Below, piece after piece: positions 46,099-53,754 of a stretch of DNA of 64,000 nt. The stretch is taken from NCBI RefSeq assembly GCF_008370495.1, contig NZ_VTUX01000001.1, positions 496,001 to 560,000 of the forward strand. The letters run 5' to 3'. The stretch's first letter is position 1. Every line of letters starts with the position of its first letter. Below the pieces are notes generated by a model. It did not search any database, had not been told where the DNA came from, and saw nothing but the letters and a program-made list of their open reading frames with translations. Both the position numbers and the translations under genes were made by a program. Source of the DNA: Pseudohalioglobus sediminis (lineage in GTDB: Bacteria > Pseudomonadota > Gammaproteobacteria > Pseudomonadales > Halieaceae).

Positions 46099-47223
46099 AT
46101 GAACACCATAAAAATGAAAACCCTGGCTGCTGCCGTAGGCCTGTGCACCGCATCGCAGGCATTTGCCGGTTATGAATTCAACCTCGAGAACGGTGACCAG
46201 ATCACCTTTGGTGGTTATATCAAGGCCGATGCTCGCTACGTCGACGGCGATGTGAAGTACCAGGACTACTGGCGTGGCAACAACCCGGGATTCGAAGATA
46301 CTTCGAAGTTCGGCATGACCGTCAGCGAAACCCGTTTCAACACCAAGTACGTGCATGGTGACGTGACAGCCTTTATCGAAATGGACTTTTACGGTGGTGA
46401 CGGTAACGAGGTCGCCACCAACAGCACCAATCCGCGCCTGCGCCACGCGTTTGTGAAGTACAAGGGCTGGATGGCGGGCCAATACTGGTCCACGTTCACG
46501 CCGATGGCAGCATGGATGGACGCACTGGACTTCGGCGGCCCGATCGTCGGTGAAGTGTTCGTACGCCAGCCACAGATTCGTTATACCGTTGGCGGTTTCA
46601 AGTTCGCCATTGAGAACCCCGAAACCTGGGGTAACGACTATCTGGATGCCGGCGGCAATGGTGGCGGCAACAACCCGGCCACCGTTGATTCCGACGCTAA
46701 ATACCCTGACCTCGTGGCAGCTTACGCTTTCTCCGGCGACTGGGGTGAAGTGCAGTTCAGCGCTCTGTATCGCACGCTCGAAGGCGACGCCAATGAAGCA
46801 GGTCGCAGGGCGATCGACGAATCAGCGCTGGCCGGCAACATCGGCGGCAAGATCAACATCGGCCGCGATGACATCCGCTTCCAGGTGAACTTCGGTGAAT
46901 CAGGTCGTTACGTGGGTGCAGGCATGGTGCGCGACATCGTGCTGGATTCCAACGGCCAGTATGAAGTGGAAGAAACCACCGCCTTCACCGTGGCCTACCG
47001 TCACCTGTGGAGCGACAACTGGCGCAGCACCGCTTACTACGGTTATGCGGAAACCGACACCACTGACTTCGAGCGTGCTCACTGGGGCGTCAACCTGATT
47101 CGCCAGCTGACCCCTGCACTCTCCGTCGGTGTTGAACTGGGTAACTTCGACATCTCCGATGGCGGCGACGCCGAGAACGGCGATTCCAACTACTTCCAGT
47201 TGTCCGCCAAGTTCGGCATCTAA
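46099..47223 (+). CDS. Outer-membrane porin, DcaP-like
   Basis: 374 residues from ATG 46099 with GGAG before it. Signal peptide ending near ASQAFA-G, then a beta-barrel with alternating aromatic/polar strands: ITFGGYIKADARYVDG, SETRFNTKYVHGDVTAFIEMDFYGG, RHAFVKYKGWMAGQYWSTFTP. The C-terminus SNYFQLSAKFGI has the usual outer-membrane ending with a terminal hydrophobic residue. DcaP-type trimeric porins take up small carboxylates and other anions. Location beside the symporter and shared palindromic motif suggest joint uptake of a carboxylate across both membranes. Followed by a strong terminator. Confidence 0.88.
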   Translation: MNTIKMKTLAAAVGLCTASQAFAGYEFNLENGDQITFGGYIKADARYVDGDVKYQDYWRGNNPGFEDTSKFGMTVSETRFNTKYVHGDVTAFIEMDFYGGDGNEVATNSTNPRLRHAFVKYKGWMAGQYWSTFTPMAAWMDALDFGGPIVGEVFVRQPQIRYTVGGFKFAIENPETWGNDYLDAGGNGGGNNPATVDSDAKYPDLVAAYAFSGDWGEVQFSALYRTLEGDANEAGRRAIDESALAGNIGGKINIGRDDIRFQVNFGESGRYVGAGMVRDIVLDSNGQYEVEETTAFTVAYRHLWSDNWRSTAYYGYAETDTTDFERAHWGVNLIRQLTPALSVGVELGNFDISDGGDAENGDSNYFQLSAKFGI

Positions 47224-47242
47224 ACCGAACCCACCACAACAC

Positions 47243-47279
47243 AAAGGGTGTCAGCCATAAAAGGCTGACACCCTTTTTT
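47243..47279 (+). terminator. Strong intrinsic terminator of the porin gene
   Basis: AAAGGGTGTCAGCC and GGCTGACACCCTTT form a perfect 14-bp stem around ATAAAA, ending in six Ts. It lies 20 bp past the porin stop. Confidence 0.95.
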
Positions 47280-47297
47280 ATGTACAGGATGTACGGT

Positions 47298-47494
47298 ACG
47301 TCCCCGGGAGCCAGGGAGAGCCCACCCCGCCGTATCGGGTGTGGCGGAGGGGACGCGGTCGGGATTGGAACCGATTTTCGGGCAAGCGTCCCCGGGAGCC
47401 AGGGAAGGCGGAGGGGACGCGGCTGGGGATAATCACCCAACTCTGCATAGACGTCCCCGGGAGCCAGGGAGAGCCCACCCCGCATTATCGGGTG
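47298..47494. repeat. Local repeat cassette with CGTCCCC...GGGGACG hairpins
   Basis: CGTCCCCGGGAGCCAGGGA occurs exactly at 47299, 47387 and 47452. Around copies 1 and 3 a 44-base unit (47298-47341 and 47451-47494) matches at 42 positions. GGCGGAGGGGACGCGG occurs exactly at 47343 and 47407, and its GGGGACG pairs with the upstream CGTCCCC of copies 1 and 2. The 326-bp gap between porin and lipoprotein holds only this and the porin terminator. Confidence 0.8.
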
Positions 47495-47549
47495 AGGTGA
47501 TAGCAGCGAATGCCCCAGGACGCGCGGCACGGTCTTCCCGGGCAAAGCC

Positions 47550-48536
47550 TTACTGTTCAGGAAGCAACTGGTAGGTATTTTCGAGGTTATCGGTGACCAC
47601 CCGCGCTATGCCGTCCACGCTGGGTAACTGCAGCGCTTCATCGAGAATATAGCTGCGAAAGCGCCAGCCCGGCGGCAGTTGCAGCCGGCTGCCGAGATCC
47701 GCGAGTTCGGTGATATCCTGGCGCTGCTTCACCGCCTGGCTGAAGGACTGCATGAGGTAGCGGCTGCCGGCAGGATCTTCGAGCTCGTAAACGCGTCGCC
47801 CCTTGACGAAGGTAAACAGTGTGCCTCGCGCCACCTCCGCGACCTGGTAGCCGCCCGCCGCCAGCAGGCCCTGCACGCCTGACAGGCGCACTGAGGTGAT
47901 CAGGCGCATCTCGATGCCGCCAAATTCCCGGCGTATGTCCTCAGGCGCGCGAAACCCCGGCGGTATGCTGGTCAACTGCAGGTTGTCGATAACCCAGTAG
48001 CGGGGCCCGTTGATATTGGCCCATTCGGCATCATTCTCTCGGGCTATCGCGACAGGATCGAGTGCCCGCACCTTGGCCTCCGGGCAATCGTTCAGGCTCT
48101 GTGAACCCCAGACCTCTGCTTCAAAACCGTCATCCACAGCCCTGCCGATCAGCACTTCGCAATAGCGTACATTAAAGGAAGGCCCGCCAGTGGGTGCGAA
48201 CACCGGTTGCAGAAAAAAGGTCTCATCCGAGGCCAGCAGCCCGGCCAATGCTGCGTCGCCCGCAAACGCCGAGGTACTCAGCTCACAGGGCGCGGCGGTG
48301 CCGCCGCAAAGCCCCCGATCGCGCTTGCGCCAGCCCAGGAACACCTGCCCTGCCCCCGGCACGGCGGTGAATGTCTCCTCGAAGAAGGTGTCCGAGACGT
48401 CGAACTCACAGGTTTCACCGGGCCCACAGTCACGGGCGCCGGAGAGACTGACAACACGGCCATCATCACTGACCGGCATGTTGATCTTGCACGCGGCGAG
48501 CAAGGCGGTTGAGAACAGCAACAGTGATTTACGCAT
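47550..48536 (-). CDS. Predicted lipoprotein of unknown function
   Basis: 328 residues. Lipobox LLAAC near residue 16. The mature N-terminal part has paired cysteines (RDCGPGETCEF, GLCGGTAAPCEL), which may form disulfides, and an FLGWRKRD segment resembling InlB/bacterial-repeat-type beta folds. The C-terminal part (about 190-328) contains GIEMRLITSVRLSGVQGLLAAGGYQVAEVARGTLF. Family not recognised. Ribosome site AGAGGA. Stands alone. Confidence 0.72.
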   Translation of the reverse strand: MRKSLLLFSTALLAACKINMPVSDDGRVVSLSGARDCGPGETCEFDVSDTFFEETFTAVPGAGQVFLGWRKRDRGLCGGTAAPCELSTSAFAGDAALAGLLASDETFFLQPVFAPTGGPSFNVRYCEVLIGRAVDDGFEAEVWGSQSLNDCPEAKVRALDPVAIARENDAEWANINGPRYWVIDNLQLTSIPPGFRAPEDIRREFGGIEMRLITSVRLSGVQGLLAAGGYQVAEVARGTLFTFVKGRRVYELEDPAGSRYLMQSFSQAVKQRQDITELADLGSRLQLPPGWRFRSYILDEALQLPSVDGIARVVTDNLENTYQLLPEQ

Positions 48537-48701
48537 CGGCTAATTCCTCTCTGGCGGAGAGCGCGCGGAAAACACTGTTTCGGCTTGAAAGAACCACCCT
48601 GCCGTTCACCCGCGCCTGGCTGGGGCATTCATTTTAGGCGCAACCACCAGGCCGGCACAGCGAGGCCGGCGTGATAGCGAGAGCCCTTCGGCACGCCTGT
48701 C

Positions 48702-49391
48702 TCAGAGCTGCTTTATCGCCCAGGCCAGGAAGTCCCGGCGCGTCTGCTCGTCAGCGCGTTGCCACCAGAGACGCAGCATCTGCTCCGGTGAGGCATTGCT
48801 TTCCCCTGCCTCCACGCCCGCCGACGCAGCGGCCGCCGCAACGGGTGCAGACTGCAACTGCGACGGTTCCGTGGGCGCTGCTGCCGCCATCGCCGTGGTA
48901 GGCGCGGTGGTGGCGACAACGGCAGGTTTGGCCGGCTGCGCCTCCTGCCCATACAGGTGCGTGGCGAAATCCTTGTCCGTGATCCGGGTATGGGTGAGCG
49001 TGTAGTCAACCTGCCCACCGTCCTTGCGGATAATTTTCACGTCGGGCGCCCTGGCAAACTCTTTGGCGTTTCTTACCGGTTTGCCATCCGCCGTGGTGAG
49101 GAAGTAATCAACATCCTCAACCGCGTCGAGGGTGATAATAAAAGCCGGTGACTTCACGCTTTCCGGTGTTTCCATGGCATTGGCTTCCACCATATCGCTA
49201 TAGCGCAAGGCGATTTCGTGCTGTCCCTGCGACAGGTCCAGCCTGGACTTGTGCATGACGACACTTCTCTTGACCTGCTGACCATCCACCGCCAGGTACT
49301 CGAAGGCCATGGGGATGTTAAGGCTGGCAGCAAACAGTGACGACGATGCGAACAGACCGATACCGGTTATGGCAGCTAGCAGTGGTTTCAT
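48702..49391 (-). CDS. DUF2057 family exported protein
   Basis: 229 residues. Signal peptide (to about residue 21, SSLFAAS), then the DUF2057/YccT pattern: LNIPMAFEYLAVDGQQV, LSQGQHEIALRYSDMVE and a central FIITLD strand. A low-complexity Ala/Pro/Thr segment (about 155-195) separates it from a C-terminal helical tail LRLWWQRADEQTRRDFLAWAIKQL. Periplasmic, function unknown. Strong AAGGAG ribosome site. A long hairpin lies 50-100 bp upstream. Confidence 0.85.
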   Translation of the reverse strand: MKPLLAAITGIGLFASSSLFAASLNIPMAFEYLAVDGQQVKRSVVMHKSRLDLSQGQHEIALRYSDMVEANAMETPESVKSPAFIITLDAVEDVDYFLTTADGKPVRNAKEFARAPDVKIIRKDGGQVDYTLTHTRITDKDFATHLYGQEAQPAKPAVVATTAPTTAMAAAAPTEPSQLQSAPVAAAAASAGVEAGESNASPEQMLRLWWQRADEQTRRDFLAWAIKQL

Positions 49392-49439
49392 TCTTTCTCC
49401 TTGCGAACACGGCTATTGTTAAATTTATCGAAGCAGCGC

Positions 49440-49492
49440 CGGCGTGATCTCCTGCACCTGCGGTCTCACGCAGCCGTGCAGGAATCACGCCG
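49440..49492. repeat. Long imperfect hairpin upstream of the DUF2057 gene
   Basis: CGGCGTGAT pairs with ATCACGCCG, CCTGCAC with GTGCAGG, and CTGCG with CGCAG, giving 21 paired bases with small internal bulges around GTCTCA in 53 bases. It could be a 5' leader structure of the DUF2057 mRNA or an extragenic palindrome. There is no T-run on either side. Confidence 0.7.
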
Positions 49493-49540
49493 ATACACTA
49501 GCTTACCTGCGCACCGCGGCCGCCGCTAGCACGCGGCGCA

Positions 49541-49554
49541 TGGACCAAAGTCCA
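49541..49554. promoter_or_regulatory. Palindromic motif TGGACC-AA-AGTCCA, copy 4
   Basis: Same 6+2+6 design as copies at 45566, 45636 and 46022. Its centre lies 30.5 bp from the first base of TACACT (49578-49583), one base different from the symporter promoter geometry. It would activate transcription to the right, into the candidate small RNA. Confidence 0.6.
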
Positions 49555-49589
49555 ATGGCAAGTACACGGCGCTTCCTTACACTGGGTAC

Positions 49590-49658
49590 CGTGTTTCTCA
49601 CCCCCACAGACCCACTTGGGTCACTGTGTTCAACCGGGCTTTTGGCCCGGTTTTTTTT
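49590..49658 (+). ncRNA. Candidate small RNA with intrinsic terminator
   Basis: Predicted start near 49590, seven bases past TACACT (49578-49583). A C-rich single-stranded stretch (CTCACCCCC) is followed by a stem-loop, CACAGACCCA with TGGGTCACTGTG (two-base bulge, 49605-49628). A Rho-independent terminator ACCGGGC/GCCCGGT with eight Ts ends at 49658. There is no reading frame of note inside. The roughly 70-base length, terminator and activator-like site make a regulatory RNA plausible. Alternative: a leader/attenuator for the regulator gene 145 bp downstream. Confidence 0.5.
49632..49658 (+). terminator. Strong intrinsic terminator
   Basis: AACCGGGC (49632-49639), loop TTTTG and GCCCGGTT (49645-49652) followed by a T-run to 49658. 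No protein gene on this strand ends upstream, which argues for a short transcript. Confidence 0.92.
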
Positions 49659-49803
49659 GCCTGTCATACCGCAAACCGCGCCCGCAATCCGCAACACCTG
49701 ACAGACCAGGGCGCAGGGGCTTCTACGAGCCGATTTCCTGCCCCTTTACACGCTCTCGCTGTATCGCCAGAATAGACCTGATAACAACAACGGATAAAGA
49801 CCA

Positions 49804-50481
49804 TTGAGTTCTGCAGTTCAATCTATCCTGGTGGCGGACGACCACCCGCTGTTTCGTGGTGCACTACAACAGGTAATTGCCCAGTTGTATCCACAGGCCA
49901 CGCTCTACCAGGCGGCCAGCGTCGCCGAGTTGCAGCAGCAGGTCGATCAACATCCGGACATCGAGCTGTTGCTGCTCGACCTGCATATGCCGGGGGCTTT
50001 GGGTTTCTCGGCACTGTCCTGGTTTATCGGCCAGCACCCCTCAACACCGGTGATCATGATCTCGGCCAACTCGCATCCGGAGACGGTGCGGCGAGCCATC
50101 GACCACGGCGCTGCCGGCTTCCTGTCAAAATCGGCCGATGTGGCTGATATGGAAGACTGCATAGGCAAGGTCATGGCGGGCGCGCGCGGCCTGCATCCGG
50201 GTCTCGACGCCAATGCCTCCGGTGCGAGCCTGCAGTCCCTTGATGTAGCTGACGCCCTGGCCAGTCTCACGCCACAGCAGTTCAGGGTCGCCTCCATGCT
50301 GGTTGAGGGCTTGCTGAACAAACAGATCGCCTACGAACTGAACGTCAAGGAGGCCACCATCAAGGCTCACATGACGGAAATTTTTCGCAAGCTGGGGGTA
50401 CACTCCCGCACCCAGGCGGTACTGGCCCTGGGCAGCCTGTCCGTAGAAACGCCCCAGGACCTGGTAGAACCACCCAGATAG
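49804..50481 (+). CDS. LuxR-type response regulator, CrbR/ErdR-like
   Basis: 225 residues. A receiver domain (1-125) has the acidic pair in LVADDHPLFR, the phospho-acceptor aspartate in LLLLDLHMPG near residue 60, and the conserved lysine in GFLSKSADV. The C-terminal helix-turn-helix (about 155-220) reads LTPQQFRVASMLVEGLLNKQIAYELNVKEATIKAHMTEIFRKLGV. It resembles regulators of the CrbR/ErdR group that control acetate and carboxylate genes in Pseudomonas and Vibrio. TTG start at 49804; no cognate kinase is in the window. I infer that it binds the 14-bp palindromes near the symporter, porin and small RNA. Confidence 0.9.
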   Translation: MSSAVQSILVADDHPLFRGALQQVIAQLYPQATLYQAASVAELQQQVDQHPDIELLLLDLHMPGALGFSALSWFIGQHPSTPVIMISANSHPETVRRAIDHGAAGFLSKSADVADMEDCIGKVMAGARGLHPGLDANASGASLQSLDVADALASLTPQQFRVASMLVEGLLNKQIAYELNVKEATIKAHMTEIFRKLGVHSRTQAVLALGSLSVETPQDLVEPPR

Positions 50482-50507
50482 CGAGCATCAGGAAACACCC
50501 AGTTTGT

Positions 50508-50529
50508 CATCCCCGTGCAGCCGGGGATG
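50508..50529. repeat. REP-like hairpin between convergent genes
   Basis: CATCCCCG and CGGGGATG form an 8-bp stem around TGCAGC, related to the element at 2872-2891. It lies between the convergent regulator and glycine-zipper genes and may protect both mRNA ends. Confidence 0.55.
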
Positions 50530-50586
50530 AAGATGTGACATGTTTCCTGGGGCCGGCCTTGTGCAGGGGCAGTAGTCAGTTTACCG

Positions 50587-51753
50587 CTACGGCCCCTTGA
50601 CTTTGGTCCACCCTGCCGGGACTTCGAAACGCTCCGGCGGCACGGTCACTTCGCTCCAGTTGGTTACTTCGGTGCTGATGCGGAAGAGTGTCACCTGCTT
50701 GTTGCCATCAGTTACAGGCTGCGCCGGCTCGGCCTCCACCGGTTTTTTATCCTTCTTGAACATACCGGTGAAGCCACCGATCAACTCGCCTGCCGCGGCG
50801 CCGACCGCGGCACCTCCGATCCTGCCGGCGATGCTGCCGCCAAGGGATTCACCCACCGCCTGGCCGGCAGCGCTGCCCGCTTCATACCCGGCCTGGTCCA
50901 GTGCCGCGTTGTAGGCTGAGGTGGAGGCATCCGCCCACACCTGGTCCATGGCGATCGGCTGCCCGGATGCCGTTGTGCACTGCTCGCCACCCATGCCCAT
51001 CTGCATCACCGTACGCAGCGGATAGCCCTTGATGTCCTGCAGCTCGTCGACCACTGTCTCCCAGTTATCACCGAACATACCGAGCATGGCCTGGGCCGGA
51101 CCCTGCATGTGTTGCGCCGCATCCCCCAGCCCCATGGCGTCCAGGTAACGTTTCTGGAAGGCGCGCACCTCTTTCTCGCCGGGCACACGACTGGCCAGCC
51201 AGGTCTCCATTACCCAGGTCATATCACAGGTTTTGCCGCTTTGCGGGTCGGTGCAGGACTGGCGCATGCGGATAACGTGCTTGCGCGTCTTGATACCGGT
51301 GATCTTTTCCTTTTCGCCGGTCTTGTCCACTTCCACCTTGCCATCACTCCACTGGCAACCGTCTTCGCTGACCGGCAACACACCGCCTCCGGACTGTTCC
51401 ATCGCATCCATGGCCTTGGCAAGTTGCGCCCTGGCCTGGGCAAACGTGACTTCCTGGTACTGCTGGTCTTCCGGCTGCAGGTTCCAGGTCAGTGCCTTGT
51501 CCAGGCGCACAATGGTGACGCTGTTGCCGCTGCCCGCGGCGAGGCGGGCCAGCCGCGACTTCATGTTCATCTGCGTCTCACTGCGGGATTTGTCACCCGC
51601 CAGGTGATTGATCACAGTGCCCTCGGACGAGAACATGGACATGGCGCCGCCGCCCTCCACGATGATCTTCTGTGAGTAGCTCAGATCTGCCAGCGCCGGA
51701 GCCGAAGCGGCGCACGCGGCGGTTGCGAGCAGCAGTTTGCGAGTATTTTTCAT
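50587..51753 (-). CDS. Exported glycine-zipper protein, DUF4412-like
   Basis: 388 residues from ATG 51753; the ATG two codons earlier abuts the AGGGA ribosome site, so the second is preferred. Signal peptide ending ASAPALAD. The N-terminal domain (about 25-230), SYSQKIIVEGGGAMSMFSSEG with KSRSETQMNMK, resembles DUF4412. A glycine-zipper membrane segment follows near residues 275-330 (AGSAAGQAVGESLGG, GGAAVGAAAGELIGG). The C-terminal domain is about 40 residues. Envelope protein of unknown function. Confidence 0.75.
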   Translation of the reverse strand: MKNTRKLLLATAACAASAPALADLSYSQKIIVEGGGAMSMFSSEGTVINHLAGDKSRSETQMNMKSRLARLAAGSGNSVTIVRLDKALTWNLQPEDQQYQEVTFAQARAQLAKAMDAMEQSGGGVLPVSEDGCQWSDGKVEVDKTGEKEKITGIKTRKHVIRMRQSCTDPQSGKTCDMTWVMETWLASRVPGEKEVRAFQKRYLDAMGLGDAAQHMQGPAQAMLGMFGDNWETVVDELQDIKGYPLRTVMQMGMGGEQCTTASGQPIAMDQVWADASTSAYNAALDQAGYEAGSAAGQAVGESLGGSIAGRIGGAAVGAAAGELIGGFTGMFKKDKKPVEAEPAQPVTDGNKQVTLFRISTEVTNWSEVTVPPERFEVPAGWTKVKGP

Positions 51754-51903
51754 CGTCATTCCCTGATTAAGAAAAAGTAAATGGATCCCCGCTAAGGGAT
51801 GATTCGCCCACTTCCATAGTAGCTCAGGATAGCGACGCTGCCAGTCCAGCGCTGGCGACAGGCTGTTTCACGCCAGCAGGCCGAACCGGCGCCCCTGATA
51901 GGG

Positions 51904-51909
51904 TATACT
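51904..51909 (+). promoter_or_regulatory. -10 box adjacent to the recQ start
   Basis: TATACT lies eight bases before the recQ ATG with no ribosome site between, suggesting a leaderless or near-leaderless transcript. The -35 is not recognisable. Confidence 0.35.
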
Positions 51910-51917
51910 GCCGCGCC

Positions 51918-53720
51918 ATGAAATCCGCCAGCCAGATCCTGCAGACCGTATTCGGTTACGAGTCCTTCCGTCCGCCCCAGGACGCCATTATTGACACGGT
52001 CATCGCCGGCCGGGATGCGCTGGTGCTCATGCCCACCGGTGGCGGTAAATCCCTGTGTTACCAGATTCCCGCGCTCGCCCGTCCCGGCTGCGGGGTGGTC
52101 ATCTCCCCGCTGATCGCCCTGATGCAGGACCAGGTCAACGCCCTGCGCCAGCTGGGTGTGAGGGCGAGCTTCCTCAACTCGACACTGGGCCCCGCCGAGG
52201 CCGCAGCAGTGGAGACAGCGCTGCAGTCCGGTGAACTGGACCTGCTCTACATTGCACCGGAACGGCTGACCCAGGAACGGACGCTGGCACTGCTGGCGCG
52301 TTCACAGGTCGCACTGTTTGCCATCGACGAGGCCCACTGTGTGTCCCAGTGGGGTCACGATTTCCGCGCCGATTACCTGCAACTTGACCTGTTGCACCAA
52401 CGCTTTGCGGACGTGCCGCGCATCGCCCTGACCGCCACGGCGGACGAGCGCACCCGTGAAGAGATAGCACTGCGCCTGGACCTGGCGGCAGCCGAACGCT
52501 TCATCGCCGGGTTCGACCGCCCCAACATCCGCTATCGCATCACGCTCAAACACAATGCCAGGCAACAGCTGCTGCGGTTTCTCAAAGAGGAACACCCCCA
52601 CGACGCCGGCATTGTCTATTGCCTGTCGCGCAGGAAAACCGAGGACGTGGCATTCTGGCTGCAGGAGCAGGGCTTCAATGCCCTGCCCTACCATGCCGGG
52701 CTCGACAGCGACATCCGCGCTGACTACCAGGCCCGTTTCCTGCGCGAGGAAGGCATTATCATGGTTGCCACCATTGCCTTCGGCATGGGCATCGACAAGC
52801 CGGATGTGCGCTTTGTCGCCCACCTCGACATGCCCAAGACGGTGGAGGCCTACTACCAGGAAACCGGTCGCGCCGGCCGCGACGGCGCCCCTGCCAACGC
52901 GTGGATGTTGTACGGCCTGCAGGACGTGATAAAACTGCGGCAGATGGTGGATGGTTCGGACGGCAGCGAGGCGCACAAACGCGCAGAGCAGCATCGGCTC
53001 AATGCCATGCTGGGGCTGTGTGAGATCACCGCCTGCCGCCGCCAGAGCCTGCTGGCGTACTTTGGCGACCAGCTGCCGCAACCCTGCGGCAACTGCGACA
53101 ACTGCCTGGAGCCGGTCACCACCTGGGACGGCACCGAAGCCGCACGCAAGGCGCTGTCTGCCGTGTACCGCACCGGGCAGCGTTTTGGCGTCAATCACCT
53201 CATCGATGTATTGCGCGGTAGCGAAGCCGAGCGCATTTACCAGTACGATCACCACCAGCTGCCCACCTATGGCGTGGGCAAGGACCTGGATGCCAACCAA
53301 TGGCGTTCCGTGTTCCGGCAGCTGGTAGCGCGTGGTTACCTGCGCGTGGACATGGACCGCTTCGGCGCGCTGTGCCTGGAGGAAAAATGCCGCGACTTGC
53401 TGCGCGGTGACGAGACCATAGACCTGCGCCGCGATGTCGCCCGCAAAACCGCCCGGCAACAAACCCGCACGGCACTGCCCGAGGATATCGACGTCGGCCT
53501 GTGGGAGGCCCTGCGCGAGAAACGCAGGCTACTGGCCGAGGACCAGGGCGTACCGCCCTATGTGATCTTCCACGATCGCACGCTACAGGAAATGTGCGCA
53601 GCGATGCCGCGCAATGCGGTGCAGTTCGGCCGCCTTACCGGCGTTGGCGAGCGCAAGCTCAACAAGTACGGCGATGCCTTTATCGAGGTGATCGAGAATC
53701 ACCTGGCGGCAACGGGCTAG
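51918..53720 (+). CDS. recQ: ATP-dependent DNA helicase RecQ
   Basis: 600 residues, E. coli RecQ length. Walker [17 protein letters not shown] near residue 40, DEAH box [17 protein letters not shown] near 140, and motif [17 protein letters not shown] near 315. Then come the zinc-binding cysteines [24 protein letters not shown] near 370-395, the RQC winged helix, and a C-terminal HRDC domain (about 520-596). A 3'-5' helicase in recombination and replication-fork repair. Monocistronic. Confidence 0.97.
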   Translation: MKSASQILQTVFGYESFRPPQDAIIDTVIAGRDALVLMPTGGGKSLCYQIPALARPGCGVVISPLIALMQDQVNALRQLGVRASFLNSTLGPAEAAAVETALQSGELDLLYIAPERLTQERTLALLARSQVALFAIDEAHCVSQWGHDFRADYLQLDLLHQRFADVPRIALTATADERTREEIALRLDLAAAERFIAGFDRPNIRYRITLKHNARQQLLRFLKEEHPHDAGIVYCLSRRKTEDVAFWLQEQGFNALPYHAGLDSDIRADYQARFLREEGIIMVATIAFGMGIDKPDVRFVAHLDMPKTVEAYYQETGRAGRDGAPANAWMLYGLQDVIKLRQMVDGSDGSEAHKRAEQHRLNAMLGLCEITACRRQSLLAYFGDQLPQPCGNCDNCLEPVTTWDGTEAARKALSAVYRTGQRFGVNHLIDVLRGSEAERIYQYDHHQLPTYGVGKDLDANQWRSVFRQLVARGYLRVDMDRFGALCLEEKCRDLLRGDETIDLRRDVARKTARQQTRTALPEDIDVGLWEALREKRRLLAEDQGVPPYVIFHDRTLQEMCAAMPRNAVQFGRLTGVGERKLNKYGDAFIEVIENHLAATG

Positions 53721-53754
53721 CCGCGATCCTGCGCCCGCACCCCTTGCCCGCTGG

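Noticed and set aside
47298-47494. CRISPR array
   Set aside because: Three unevenly spaced repeats with differing internal sequence, part of a larger duplicated unit, and no cas genes nearby.
47090-47545. 151-codon minus-strand frame at the porin end
   Set aside because: It overlaps the porin 3' end and its terminator on the opposite strand; the repeated GGLSLAPGDV peptide is just translation of the local DNA repeat.
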